Assembly (NCBI GenBank): GCA_900752625.1
Contig: CAADWC010000220.1
Location: 1-7,763 of the forward strand
Source of the DNA: Oscillospiraceae bacterium
GTDB lineage: Bacteria > Bacillota > Clostridia > Oscillospirales > Ruminococcaceae
Direction: 5' to 3'
DNA length: 7,763 nt
Positions 1 to 6,927 of this stretch are shown in pieces (position 1 is the stretch's first letter; every line of letters starts with the position of its first letter). A program made the translations under genes and the position numbers. Below the pieces are notes generated by a model. That model did not search any database, had not been told where the DNA came from, and saw only the letters and a list, made by a program, of their open reading frames with translations.

Positions 1-276
1 AGCCTTTTCCGCTATCTTTTTTTGTGAATTGTTATGCTTCTATTGTAAACCTACATATTGAAAAAAATGCAGAGAAATCAAAATTCCATTCAGACAGCAC
101 ACACATTGCACAAAATACAATTTCTTTTCCTGAAAGCTGTTAAATCAAAAAATATCGCCCTATTAATTTCCTGCCGCTTATGTTTATAATCTGCGCTGAC
201 GGAATCAATTATCTTAACGGACTTGTTTCCTGTTGCTGAAAAAATTGCGGCACAGAAAATGTACCCGCACAATAAT
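1..276. other. Intergenic stretch with no supported gene
   Basis: This AT-rich stretch lies beyond the hslO terminator. I see no RNA gene, no coding frame with a ribosome binding site, and no convincing promoter on either strand. A TATAAT hexamer at 185-190 (+) lacks a recognisable -35 about 17 bp upstream. On the minus strand a 69-codon frame (299-90) starts inside the terminator and has no Shine-Dalgarno sequence, so I do not call it. The segment may carry the upstream region of a gene beyond the left edge, but nothing visible proves this. Confidence 0.5.
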
Positions 277-323
277 AAAAACACTGCCTTTAAATGCAAA
301 TCGCATTATGCGGCAGTGTTTTT
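277..323. terminator. Bidirectional hairpin terminator after hslO
   Basis: Arms 277-288 and 312-323 are perfectly complementary over 12 bp (aaaaacactgcc / ggcagtgttttt). A second 5-bp stem lies inside (293-297 with 303-307, loop 298-302). Read on the minus strand, the hairpin is followed by a T-rich run (TTTTTATTATT), and on the plus strand by TTTTTACTT, so it could stop transcription both ways. It begins 14 nt past the hslO stop codon and most likely ends the yerC-methyltransferase-hslO unit. Confidence 0.9.
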
Positions 324-337
324 ACTTATATCCTGCT

Positions 338-1207
338 TTATCTGTTCATAAGCTCTTTTACTTCGTCGGAAGTAAAATGATAGACTTTATCGCAGAAATG
401 ACATTTTACCTCGGTGACTTCGTCCCGTGAAAGCTCTTCAAGCTGTTCCTTTCCAAGTGATACCAACGCCCGCTCGACTCTTTCCTTTGAGCAGTCACAG
501 GTATATTCTACCTTAAAATCGTCAAGCACATTGGGCTCGAGACCCTCAAGCGCTTTCATGGCAATGTCTTCAGCTAAAAGACCCTGAGAAAGCATTTTTG
601 TGACCGACTGCATTGACTGGATATTCTTTTCAATAATATCCACCGCCTCTTCCGGCGCAAACGGCAGCAGCTGTATCAGAAATCCGCCCGCCTGAGCGCA
701 GGTAAGATCAGGATTTACAAGCACTCCCAATGCGCATACGCTTGGGACCTGTTCGCTTGTTGCAAGATAGCTTGTAATGTCCTCCGCAATCTCTCCGGAA
801 ACTATAGGTATCTGACCGGAATAGGGCTCCTTCAGTCCCAGATCCTTTATCACGCTCAGCGTTCCGTCGGTTCCCACCGCTCCCCTTACGTCAAGCTTTC
901 CGACGCTGTTCAGCGGTATCTCTACGACCGGATTCTGAATGTAAGACTTAACGTTACCAAAGCTGTCCGAAACCGCAATAAGCGTTCCCGCAGGTCCTCC
1001 GCCAGCCATTCTCAGGGTCACCGAATCGTCCTTTCCCTTCAGTCCGAAACCCAGAAGCGACGCTCCCAGCGTAAGCCTTCCCAGCGCCGCAGTACAGACC
1101 GCCGAAGTCTTATGGATCTGCTCTATGCGCGCAACTATATCTCTGCCGTCAATGGCGCTGCAAACCACAGAAGCGTCCTTGCTTATCGCTCTTACTATTC
1201 TTCCCAT
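338..1207 (-). CDS. hslO: Hsp33 redox-regulated molecular chaperone (HslO)
   Basis: This is a cytosolic holdase chaperone. In the family, oxidation releases zinc, unfolds the C-terminal switch and exposes surfaces that bind unfolding proteins. The 289-residue length is normal. The N-terminal chaperone domain shows the family core (ALGRLTLGASLL at about 40-52, GGGPAGTL at 69-76, GGFLIQLLPFAP at 174-185). The C-terminal zinc switch is intact: CDC supplies C237 and C239, and CHFC supplies C269 and C272. ATG at 1207-1205 is chosen because homologues start near this point and an in-frame stop lies just upstream. The start is odd: no Shine-Dalgarno sequence lies close to it. The GGGAGG motif is 33 nt upstream and a 9-codon ORF ends one base before the ATG, which suggests translational coupling. 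It is the last gene of its unit, 72 nt after the methyltransferase, with no promoter visible between them. Confidence 0.97.
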   Translation of the reverse strand: MGRIVRAISKDASVVCSAIDGRDIVARIEQIHKTSAVCTAALGRLTLGASLLGFGLKGKDDSVTLRMAGGGPAGTLIAVSDSFGNVKSYIQNPVVEIPLNSVGKLDVRGAVGTDGTLSVIKDLGLKEPYSGQIPIVSGEIAEDITSYLATSEQVPSVCALGVLVNPDLTCAQAGGFLIQLLPFAPEEAVDIIEKNIQSMQSVTKMLSQGLLAEDIAMKALEGLEPNVLDDFKVEYTCDCSKERVERALVSLGKEQLEELSRDEVTEVKCHFCDKVYHFTSDEVKELMNR

Positions 1208-1208
1208 T

Positions 1209-1238
1209 CTATAAAACTATGCCCGCATAAGCGTGCAT
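1209..1238 (-). CDS. Possible 9-codon leader ORF before hslO
   Basis: ATG at 1238-1236 opens a frame reading MHAYAGIVL and stops at TAG (1211-1209), a single base before the hslO ATG. Two purine-rich candidate ribosome binding sites lie upstream: AAGGTG at 1254-1249 (10 nt spacing) and GGGAGG at 1246-1241 (only 2 nt spacing). The hslO ATG itself has no nearby site. Inference: ribosomes may load here, translate the leader and restart at hslO. The peptide is too short to assign a function, and the frame could be chance. Confidence 0.3.
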   Translation of the reverse strand: MHAYAGIVL

Positions 1239-1279
1239 ATCCTCCCTTCACCTTTTACAGCAATTTGCCGGCTGCGAAA

Positions 1280-2029
1280 CTATCTGCATTTTTTTGTAAC
1301 ATAAACTATCCTTTCAGTTTTCTCACCAGGAGAAATGTCGCTGTAGCCGTCAAACTCGCCTAAAATTTCAAATCCGGTCTGCGCCAGAATACACTCGATA
1401 ACCTCACAGGGATAAGCTCTTTCAGTAAAGCTTTCCTGAAATCTACCGTAACTTCCCTGCCCGTTTTCTTCAAAAAAGTCCAGATATATATCTACCGAAT
1501 CGTCCTCGGGCTCATACTCGTTCTGCCATACGCAGAAAAGACCGTCCAGATCGTATACAAAAGCATTGCCTGCCAGCACTTCTCTGTGTTTATACACGGT
1601 ATTGACGTCAAAGATAAACATTCCGTCGGGATAGGCAAACAGCGATACCCGTTCAAAAGTCTTCCTTACCGACTCGATATCCGGCAGATGATTTATACTG
1701 TCAAGCGTGCATACAGTCACATCCACCGTACCGTACATATCAAGCTCGGTCATATCCTGACAAAGATACTGAATCGGCAGACCGCTTTCGTATTTTTTAT
1801 CCAAAGCCGCATTAAGCATTTCACCAGAGCCGTCAACACCTATCACATCGTAGCCCATATCGGCAAACCGCTCGCAAAGGGAGCCGGTTCCGCAGGCAAG
1901 ATCCAGCAGAATACCCTTTCTGCCTCCGAACCGTTCAACATCCCCGTTAACGGCAGCCGCTATTTTATCATCCTCCACATTATCCGTAAGACGGTCGTAA
2001 AACCATGCAAATCTACCGTATCCGCTCAT
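1280..2029 (-). CDS. Class I SAM-dependent methyltransferase, substrate unknown
   Basis: This 249-residue protein has a Rossmann-type methyltransferase fold. Motif I (LDLACGTGS, 42-50) forms the SAM-binding loop. VIGVDGSGEML (63-72) carries the acidic residue that contacts the SAM ribose. QDM (91-93) and the VTVCTLDSINHLPD stretch (104-117) match motifs II/III and IV. The N-terminal YGRFAWFYDRLTD segment is typical of the YqeM-like group, and the C-terminal half (about 140-245) resembles the beta-rich insertion and last strand of that group. The methylated substrate cannot be read from the sequence. The gene starts 6 nt after yerC, with an AAGGA ribosome binding site inside the yerC end, so the two are probably translationally coupled. 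Confidence 0.9.
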   Translation of the reverse strand: MSGYGRFAWFYDRLTDNVEDDKIAAAVNGDVERFGGRKGILLDLACGTGSLCERFADMGYDVIGVDGSGEMLNAALDKKYESGLPIQYLCQDMTELDMYGTVDVTVCTLDSINHLPDIESVRKTFERVSLFAYPDGMFIFDVNTVYKHREVLAGNAFVYDLDGLFCVWQNEYEPEDDSVDIYLDFFEENGQGSYGRFQESFTERAYPCEVIECILAQTGFEILGEFDGYSDISPGEKTERIVYVTKKCR

Positions 2030-2035
2030 ATTACG

Positions 2036-2338
2036 CTATCCTTGCTTTTTATCCTTCAGTCTGTCAAATACAATACTGTATCCGCCGCTTCCGTCGTAGG
2101 AAATAGACCGATTCACCCGGCTTATGGTGGCGGTCGAAGCTCCTGTTTCCGAAACTATGTCGCTGTACACATGATTTTCAGTCAGCAGCTTAGCTACCTG
2201 AAAACGCTGTGATAAAGCCTTAAGCTCCGGAACGGTACAGAGATCCTTAAAAAAAGCTCTGCATTCCTCAACGGTTTCAAGGCAAAGAACCGCTTCAAAG
2301 AGCTCGTCAAGATTTTTTATCTCCATTTTTTCCTTCAT
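2036..2338 (-). CDS. yerC: TrpR-family transcriptional regulator, YerC/YecD type
   Basis: This 100-residue DNA-binding protein belongs to the TrpR-like YerC/YecD family. The TrpR-like region is the PELKALSQRFQVAKLL segment (37-52) followed by a helix-turn-helix (about 57-76, with GASTATISRVNRS as the recognition part) and the family signature YDGSGGY (81-87). The target is unknown. From memory, Firmicutes members have been proposed to control amino acid (histidine) genes, but nothing here tests that. The start at 2338-2336 is supported by AAAGGAG at 2354-2348, 9 nt upstream. It leads a unit with the methyltransferase and hslO. Its own promoter is embedded in inverted repeats, which suggests autoregulation. 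Confidence 0.93.
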   Translation of the reverse strand: MKEKMEIKNLDELFEAVLCLETVEECRAFFKDLCTVPELKALSQRFQVAKLLTENHVYSDIVSETGASTATISRVNRSISYDGSGGYSIVFDRLKDKKQG

Positions 2339-2349
2339 TACAAAAAACT

Positions 2350-2422
2350 CCTTTACTTTTCATGGTGTAAAGTGCTAAACTACTTGATTTTATTTTAGCA
2401 CATCAGCCTGTAAAAGTAAAGG
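2350..2422. repeat. Nested inverted repeats over the yerC promoter and ribosome binding site
   Basis: There are two concentric perfect inverted repeats. The inner one is GTGCTAAA (2372-2379), a 14-bp spacer, then TTTAGCAC (2394-2401). The outer one is CCTTTACTTTT (2350-2360) with AAAAGTAAAGG (2412-2422). Their centres are within one base of each other (2386.5 and 2386). The inner arms lie on the -10 region and around the predicted transcription start. One outer arm covers part of the -35 region and the other covers the AAAGG of the yerC ribosome binding site. They are probably operator sites, a readthrough-RNA fold, or both. Confidence 0.75.
2387..2420 (-). promoter_or_regulatory. Predicted sigma-A promoter of yerC-methyltransferase-hslO
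   Basis: Two overlapping hexamer pairs fit on the minus strand. One is TTTACT (2420-2415), 17 bp, then TAAAAT (2397-2392). The other is TTTACA (2414-2409), 16 bp, then TAAAAT (2392-2387). Transcription would begin near 2385-2380, leaving a leader of about 40-45 nt. The promoter lies directly after the engB stop codon, so the unit can also be reached by readthrough from lon-engB, as no terminator is visible between them. Confidence 0.65.
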
Positions 2423-2437
2423 GTTTTTAATAATTTT

Positions 2438-3133
2438 TTATTTTTTTCTGCCTTTGGGAGTAAGAAAGCCCGAGAAATTACCGCAATCCTCTACACTTTC
2501 GTGCTCTTCGGCTTCGTTCTCGTTGTCAGATGAATTATCGGGAATACCGGCCTCTGCGATCTCTTCAATTATCTCTCTCAACTCTTGTACGCCCTCGCCG
2601 GTCTGAGCAGAAAACTCAACGCTTGTTATAACATCAAAATAGGGAATTTCCTTAGCAAATTCCGCCATTCTCTGCTTTCTTGCACTTGACTTAAGCTTAT
2701 CCGCCTTGGTAAACACGATCACAAACGGCATTTCACTTTCAATAAGAAAATCTATCATCTGCAAGTCGTCCTCTGTGGGAGGATGACGTATATCTATAAG
2801 CTGTAACACCAACTCAAGATACCTGTCCGGACTTGCAAGATATCCCCCGATAAGGTCGCTCCACTCGCGCTTCAGATTCTTTGCGGTTTTTGCATAGCCA
2901 TATCCGGGCAGATCTACAAGATAAATATCTTCTAGCTTATAGAAATTGATCGTTACAGTTTTGCCCGGCACCGAGCTTACCCTTGCAAGTGATTTTCGGT
3001 TTAAAAGCTTGTTGATCAATGATGATTTTCCCACATTGGACCTGCCTGAAAAAGCTATCTCTATCCTGTCAGGTTCAGGCAGCTGAGAAAGCTTTCCGAA
3101 AGAAGTAAAAAACTCCGCTTTGTTAAAATTCAT
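2438..3133 (-). CDS. engB: Ribosome biogenesis GTPase EngB (YsxC/YihA)
   Basis: This is an essential-type GTPase of the TrmE-Era-EngA-EngB family, needed in bacteria for late assembly of the 50S subunit. All nucleotide-binding motifs are visible: G1 GRSNVGKS (30-37), the G2 region with PGKT (56-59), G3 DLPG (74-77), G4 TKAD (142-145) and G5 SAQTG (175-179). DIRHPPTEDD (114-123) is the EngB signature, with I where S is usual. At 231 residues it is longer than the roughly 195-210 usual for the family. The extra part is a Glu/Asp/Asn-rich tail (about 199-216) ending in a basic KGRKK. ATG at 3133 lies 7 nt after the lon stop, with AGGTG overlapping that stop codon. The lon-engB pairing is conserved in Firmicutes. 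Confidence 0.97.
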   Translation of the reverse strand: MNFNKAEFFTSFGKLSQLPEPDRIEIAFSGRSNVGKSSLINKLLNRKSLARVSSVPGKTVTINFYKLEDIYLVDLPGYGYAKTAKNLKREWSDLIGGYLASPDRYLELVLQLIDIRHPPTEDDLQMIDFLIESEMPFVIVFTKADKLKSSARKQRMAEFAKEIPYFDVITSVEFSAQTGEGVQELREIIEEIAEAGIPDNSSDNENEAEEHESVEDCGNFSGFLTPKGRKK

Positions 3134-3140
3134 ACGTCAC

Positions 3141-5579
3141 CTATTTCTGCACTGTCGCCTTGCTTGCCTTGCGCACAGGCTGTTTTACAATTTCATACGG
3201 AATGTCTTCGGGATCAGTCTTCTTTACCAATGCGACATCAAGAACGTCCTGAATCTTTTCGGCAAAAACAAACTCAAGACCAATCTTTACCGTATCGTCG
3301 ATCTCATCAAGATCTCCCATATTTTCCTTTGGTACGATAACGGTTTTCACTCCCGCCTTATAGGCCGCCATTGTTTTCTCACGAAGACCACCGATAGGAA
3401 GAACCTTTCCTCTCAGAGTAATTTCTCCCGTCATGGCTACATCTGATCTGACCGGTATCCCGCTCAGCGCAGAAACCAGAGCGGTAGTCATCGTTACTCC
3501 CGCCGAAGGACCGTCCTTAGGAACAGCACCCTCAGGAGCGTGGATATGCAGATCGTTTTTCTCGTAAAAATCGGATTTTATCTTATATTTATCAGCAATG
3601 CTGCGCACAAGGCTTACCGCAATTTTAGCCGATTCCTTCATAACGTCGCCGAGCGAGCCTGTAAGCTCAATCTTTCCCTTGCCGTCAAGCACCAGAACCT
3701 CCAGTGGCATAATCCCTCCGCCTACCGAGGTCCACGCCAGACCGTTAACACAGCCAACCTGATTTTCCTTGGAAATCAGATCCGGCAGATATTTTTTGTG
3801 ACCAAGATATTCTTCAATATTACTGTCTTTAAAAGTGACCTTGACCGCTCCGTTCTCAACGATCTCCTTTGCCGCCTTTCTGCAAAGCGAGCCTATGGCT
3901 CTTTCAAGCTTACGGACTCCTGCTTCGCGGGTATAGCCGTCGATAAGCGCATAGATACCGTCGTTCGTTATTCTCATCTGAGCCGCTTTCAGTCCGTTTT
4001 TAGCAAGCTGCTTAGGAATAAGATGCTTCTTTGCAATATTGAACTTTTCCTCTCTGGTATAGCTTGAAAGCTCTATGACCTCCATTCTGTCAAGCAGCGG
4101 CGGCTGAATAGTTTCAAGTGTATTGGCAGTAGTTACAAAAAGCACATCGCTGAGGTCAAACGGCAGTTCAATATAATGATCCCTGAAAGAGAAATTCTGC
4201 TCCGAATCAAGGACCTCCAGCATAGCCGAAGACGGATCTCCTCTGAAATCATTGCTCATTTTATCTATTTCGTCAAGCAGTATAACCGGATTCTTGGTTC
4301 CCGCCTGTTTAATTGCGTTGATGATACGTCCCGGCATAGCGCCGACATAGGTTTTTCTGTGTCCTCTGATATCGCTTTCGTCCTTCACTCCGCCAAGCGA
4401 AACACGGACATACTTACGATTGAGCGCTCTTGCAATGGATTTTCCTATAGACGTTTTACCTACTCCCGGAGGTCCCACAAGGCATATTATCTGTCCCTTT
4501 ATATCAGGAGTAAGCGATCTTACGGCGAGATTTTCAAGTATTCTTTCCTTTACTCTCTTCATACCGTAATGATCCTTATCAAGAATCTGCTGCGCCTTCT
4601 TGATATTTGTCTGATCCTTGGAAAAAACATTCCATGGCAGGGATATGCAGGTATCGAGATATCCTCTTATTACTACGGCCTCCTGCGACCCGGAAGCCAT
4701 TCTTGAAAGTCTTTTTACTTCTGAAAGAAGCTTTTCCTCAACCTCTTCTCCTGCGCCGAGCTTATGTATCTTATCGATATAATTCTGTATCTCGTCCGCA
4801 TCGCTGACCTCGTCGCCGAAACCGTTTTCTCCCAGCTCGTTCTGAAGCGCCTTTATCTGCTCCCGGATATAGAAATCCCTCTGATTCTGCTCTATCGCCG
4901 CATGAACCTGCTCATGGATCTGGGCTTCAAGCGTCAGCACGTCTATTTCTCTTGACAGTACTGACAGCAGAAATGCATTTTTTTCTCCTGCCGACGGAAT
5001 TTCGAGAAGCTTCTGCTTATCTTCAAAAGGAAGCACGATATTGAATGCAATAGCTTCAAAAAGCGATTTAGCGTCCGACGCTCCCATTACCTGAGTATAA
5101 AGCTCCTGCGGCATTCTGGGCAGCACCCTTGCATAATCCGCAAAAACCTCCTTAAGTTCTCGGAAAAGCGCGGTTATCTCATTCTCGCTCAAATTCTCCC
5201 TGCTATAATTGGGAATATTTCTGACCTCTGCCTCATAGCAGGCATCCTCGTCGATAAGCTCTGCAAGCTTCGCTTTCTGTACTCCCTCCACAAGACATCT
5301 GTAAACGCCGTTGGGAGTTTTTATTATCTGTTTTACCTTAGCTATGGTACCTATTTTATATACATCGTTTTTCTCCGGACGCTCAACGTTTACGTCCTTC
5401 TGCGCAACAAGAAATACATAGCCTTCTCCCTGCAGGGCGTTTTTCATTGCTTTAACAGAGCCCGGCCTGCCCACGTCAAAATGCATTACCATATTAGGAA
5501 ATACGACAAGTTCTCTGGTAGGAACGCAGGGATATACCTGTGCGTTTGAACTTTCCTTTATATTGATTCTATCTTTCAT
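3141..5579 (-). CDS. lon: ATP-dependent Lon protease (LonA type)
   Basis: This cytosolic hexameric AAA+ serine protease degrades misfolded and short-lived regulatory proteins. Its 812 residues are full length for LonA. Domain order: N-terminal substrate-binding domain (about 15-205), coiled-coil/helical linker (about 206-350), AAA+ module (about 351-590) and S16 protease domain (about 600-785). Walker A is GPPGVGKT (369-376) and Walker B is VILLDEIDK (432-440). The catalytic serine is S692 in PKDGPSAG. The catalytic lysine is K735 in GGLREK, 43 residues later as in E. coli Lon. A short basic tail follows 785. ATG at 5579 has AGGAG five nucleotides upstream. It has its own promoter and continues into engB. 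I found no CIRCE element or CtsR box upstream, so heat-shock control of the usual kinds is not evident. Confidence 0.98.
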   Translation of the reverse strand: MKDRINIKESSNAQVYPCVPTRELVVFPNMVMHFDVGRPGSVKAMKNALQGEGYVFLVAQKDVNVERPEKNDVYKIGTIAKVKQIIKTPNGVYRCLVEGVQKAKLAELIDEDACYEAEVRNIPNYSRENLSENEITALFRELKEVFADYARVLPRMPQELYTQVMGASDAKSLFEAIAFNIVLPFEDKQKLLEIPSAGEKNAFLLSVLSREIDVLTLEAQIHEQVHAAIEQNQRDFYIREQIKALQNELGENGFGDEVSDADEIQNYIDKIHKLGAGEEVEEKLLSEVKRLSRMASGSQEAVVIRGYLDTCISLPWNVFSKDQTNIKKAQQILDKDHYGMKRVKERILENLAVRSLTPDIKGQIICLVGPPGVGKTSIGKSIARALNRKYVRVSLGGVKDESDIRGHRKTYVGAMPGRIINAIKQAGTKNPVILLDEIDKMSNDFRGDPSSAMLEVLDSEQNFSFRDHYIELPFDLSDVLFVTTANTLETIQPPLLDRMEVIELSSYTREEKFNIAKKHLIPKQLAKNGLKAAQMRITNDGIYALIDGYTREAGVRKLERAIGSLCRKAAKEIVENGAVKVTFKDSNIEEYLGHKKYLPDLISKENQVGCVNGLAWTSVGGGIMPLEVLVLDGKGKIELTGSLGDVMKESAKIAVSLVRSIADKYKIKSDFYEKNDLHIHAPEGAVPKDGPSAGVTMTTALVSALSGIPVRSDVAMTGEITLRGKVLPIGGLREKTMAAYKAGVKTVIVPKENMGDLDEIDDTVKIGLEFVFAEKIQDVLDVALVKKTDPEDIPYEIVKQPVRKASKATVQK

Positions 5580-5625
5580 AGCTGCTCCTATCTGTATACA
5601 TCATTGTTTCTTAGATTTCAAATAT

Positions 5626-5654
5626 ATAATACCATATTTTCTTTAACATTGCAA
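5626..5654 (-). promoter_or_regulatory. Predicted sigma-A promoter of lon-engB
   Basis: On the minus strand TTGCAA (5654-5649) is separated by exactly 17 bp from TATTAT (5631-5626). The predicted start is near 5619, giving a leader of about 40 nt that ends in the AGGAG ribosome binding site. An imperfect 8-3-8 inverted repeat (5668-5686, one mismatch) lies just upstream of the -35, and an 8-bp palindrome TGTATACA (5593-5600) lies in the leader. Confidence 0.8.
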
Positions 5655-5700
5655 CCCCTAAAGTATACTAAATTACTGTAAATTAGCATTCCTGTTTCTT

Positions 5701-5737
5701 ACAAAACAAAAAGAGATATCCTTTCAGGATATCTCTC
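5701..5737 (-). terminator. Intrinsic terminator after rpsR
   Basis: The arms 5712-5722 (agagatatcct) and 5726-5736 (aggatatctct) pair perfectly over 11 bp around a 3-nt loop. On the minus strand they are followed by TTTTTGTTTTGT. The hairpin starts 13 nt past the rpsR stop codon and separates the rpsF-ssb-rpsR unit from lon. There is no T-run on the other side, so it acts in one direction. Confidence 0.93.
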
Positions 5738-5749
5738 AGACATTAAAAA

Positions 5750-5986
5750 TTAATCTGCAACATATGGAAGAAGCGCCAGATGACGAGCTCTCTTAATAGC
5801 GGTTGTAAGCTCTCTCTGATGATATGCGCAAGTACCTGTAACACGTCTGGGAAGAATCTTAGCTCTCTCAGTCATGCATTTTCTCAGCTTCGCAATATCC
5901 TTATAGTCGATTTTTTCAGCTCTGTCAACGCAGAACATACAAACCTTCTTGCGTCCTCTTTTAGCAGTTCTGTTATTTTTCTCCAC
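5750..5986 (-). CDS. rpsR: 30S ribosomal protein S18, GTG start
   Basis: S18 binds the 30S platform together with S6. The 78 residues are normal for the family, with the core [12 protein letters not shown] (25-36), the [11 protein letters not shown] stretch (41-51) and the basic end [15 protein letters not shown] (61-75). CMFC (C16, C19), C37 and CAYH (C53, H56) show the cysteine-containing (C+) form that can hold zinc. Position 37 is often a bulky residue rather than cysteine in relatives. The start codon is GTG (5986-5984), decided by the AAGGAGG site seven nucleotides upstream. It is the last gene of the rpsF-ssb-rpsR unit, 36 nt after ssb, and is followed by a strong terminator. Confidence 0.98.
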   Translation of the reverse strand: MEKNNRTAKRGRKKVCMFCVDRAEKIDYKDIAKLRKCMTERAKILPRRVTGTCAYHQRELTTAIKRARHLALLPYVAD

Positions 5987-5993
5987 GATTAAT

Positions 5994-6000
5994 CCTCCTT
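5994..6000 (-). promoter_or_regulatory. Ribosome binding site fixing the rpsR GTG start
   Basis: AAGGAGG on the minus strand is a full Shine-Dalgarno match with 7-nt spacing to GTG at 5986. It settles the non-ATG start: the next in-frame ATG, at codon 17, would remove the first zinc-site cysteine. Confidence 0.9.
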
Positions 6001-6022
6001 ACTCAACACGATGATTTTCCAA

Positions 6023-6562
6023 TCAGAAAGGTACTCCGTCGTCGCTCAACACCTCAAAATCGTCAAGGTCGCCTATATTAAGCGAATCATTGGCGGGAGC
6101 TGAACCGTAATTGTTATTCTGATTCTGCTGCGGAGGATTATTTGAATACGAATTATTCTGCTGATAATTATTATTCTGATATCCGCCGTTGTTAGGATAC
6201 GATCCGTAATTATTCTGATAACCGCCCTGAGACGCGCCGTCAGCTCTTTCACCCGTAAACGAAACACTGTCTACAAATACCTCTGTAACATAGTGCTTTG
6301 TACCGTTCTTATCGTCGTATGTTCTTGTCCTGAGGTTACCCTCAAGCGCAATCATTCTGCCTTTTGCAAAATACCTGCCGATAAAGTCAGCCTGCTGACG
6401 CCATGCAACACAGTTGATAAAGTCAGTCTGACGTTCGCCGTTCTGACCTTTGAAGCTGCGGTCAACTGCCACGGTAAAAGAAACTACCGAAACGCCGGCC
6501 GGCGTTTGCCTTACTTCAAGATCCTGCGTTATTCTACCCATCAAAATAACTCTGTTAAGCAT
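6023..6562 (-). CDS. ssb: Single-stranded DNA-binding protein SSB
   Basis: SSB coats single-stranded DNA in replication, recombination and repair. The OB fold spans residues 1 to about 105: MLNRVILMGRITQDLE opens it, and VSFTVAVDR, DFINCVAW and GRMIALEGNLRTRTY are family hallmarks with aromatic DNA-contact positions. Residues about 111-157 form a disordered linker rich in Asn, Gln, Tyr and Gly with repeated YQNN-like units. The C-terminal tip DDFEVLSDDGVPF is the acidic peptide that recruits partner proteins, ending DDGVPF in place of the classical DDDIPF. At 179 residues the length is typical. It lies between rpsF and rpsR, the standard order in Firmicutes, 25 nt after rpsF, with GAGG as the likely ribosome binding site. 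Confidence 0.98.
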   Translation of the reverse strand: MLNRVILMGRITQDLEVRQTPAGVSVVSFTVAVDRSFKGQNGERQTDFINCVAWRQQADFIGRYFAKGRMIALEGNLRTRTYDDKNGTKHYVTEVFVDSVSFTGERADGASQGGYQNNYGSYPNNGGYQNNNYQQNNSYSNNPPQQNQNNNYGSAPANDSLNIGDLDDFEVLSDDGVPF

Positions 6563-6587
6563 AACCTTTCCCTCTTTTCAATCGGCC

Positions 6588-6878
6588 TTACTTTACTGTA
6601 ATCAGGAAACGAAGAACTCCGTCTGTGATCTTGAGAACACGCTCAAGCTCAGCAGGGAAAGATGTGTCGCTTGTAAAATTCCAAAGCACATAATTTCCTT
6701 CTGTTTCATAATTAATAGCATAAGCCAATTTACGCTTGCCCCAATCGTTCATTTCAACGTCGGTCGCATTTGCCTGAATCATCTCATTGAATTTGTCGGT
6801 AAGAGCCTTTACATTCTCTTCGCCTGCCTTTGAGCTGAAAACAACAACTGCCTCGTAAGTTTCATTAATCTTTGCCAT
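6588..6878 (-). CDS. rpsF: 30S ribosomal protein S6
   Basis: S6 is a 30S platform protein that forms a pair with S18 on 16S rRNA. The 96-residue chain starting MAKINETYEAVVVF has the ferredoxin-like S6 fold, with the diagnostic WGKRKLAYAINYETEGNYVL stretch in the middle and ELERVLKITDGVLRFLI near the end. The frame stays open back to 6923, but ATG at 6878 is chosen because AGGAGGTG lies eight nucleotides before it and S6 proteins begin here. It leads rpsF-ssb-rpsR behind a consensus promoter. S6 operons in many bacteria are feedback-controlled by the S6:S18 complex binding the leader RNA. A folded leader is present here, but I could not identify the known binding motif. Confidence 0.98.
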   Translation of the reverse strand: MAKINETYEAVVVFSSKAGEENVKALTDKFNEMIQANATDVEMNDWGKRKLAYAINYETEGNYVLWNFTSDTSFPAELERVLKITDGVLRFLITVK

Positions 6879-6886
6879 TATTAGTG

Positions 6887-6895
6887 CACCTCCTT
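6887..6895 (-). promoter_or_regulatory. Ribosome binding site fixing the rpsF start
   Basis: The minus strand reads AAGGAGGTG, complementary to the 16S rRNA end, with 8-nt spacing to ATG at 6878. It excludes the upstream in-frame ATG at 6923, which would place this site inside the coding region. Confidence 0.92.
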
Positions 6896-6902
6896 CTGGA
6901 TT

Positions 6903-6927
6903 TCGCCTGTATATAAAATACAAGCAA
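6903..6927 (-). promoter_or_regulatory. Hairpin in the rpsF leader RNA
   Basis: In the minus-strand RNA, 6925-6918 (GCUUGUAU) pairs with 6912-6905 (AUACAGGC) over 8 bp with one G-U pair and a 5-nt loop. Two more pairs (one wobble) extend it to 6927 and 6903. It lies between the predicted transcription start (about 6934) and the ribosome binding site. The UCCUU at 6930-6926 could instead pair with AAGGA of that site (6895-6891). Such alternatives suit translational control, but this is inference. Confidence 0.45.

Noticed and set aside
90..299. Minus-strand frame of 69 codons with a hydrophobic, signal-like N-terminus
   Set aside because: Its ATG lies within the hslO terminator hairpin, its hydrophobic start comes largely from the T-rich run of that terminator, and there is no Shine-Dalgarno sequence or recognisable homology.
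1586..2212. Plus-strand frame of 208 codons opposite the methyltransferase and yerC, and similar long plus-strand frames opposite lon
   Set aside because: They lie antisense to clearly homologous genes, lack ribosome binding sites and show no protein family features.
2372..2401. CIRCE (HrcA) heat-shock element near yerC
   Set aside because: CIRCE is TTAGCACTC-N9-GAGTGCTAA. Here the half-sites are in the opposite order (GTGCTAA first) with a 14-bp spacer, so the match is only in letters, not in layout.
5569..5604. Upstream ORF (ATG ATG at 5604-5599) overlapping the lon start
   Set aside because: It has no ribosome binding site, while lon has AGGAG at ideal spacing. It is most likely a chance frame.
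6588..6923. Longer S6 starting at ATG 6923 with 15 extra residues
   Set aside because: The AGGAGGTG site would lie inside the coding region, the extension has no S6 similarity, and this ATG lies within a few bases of the leader hairpin just downstream of the predicted transcription start.
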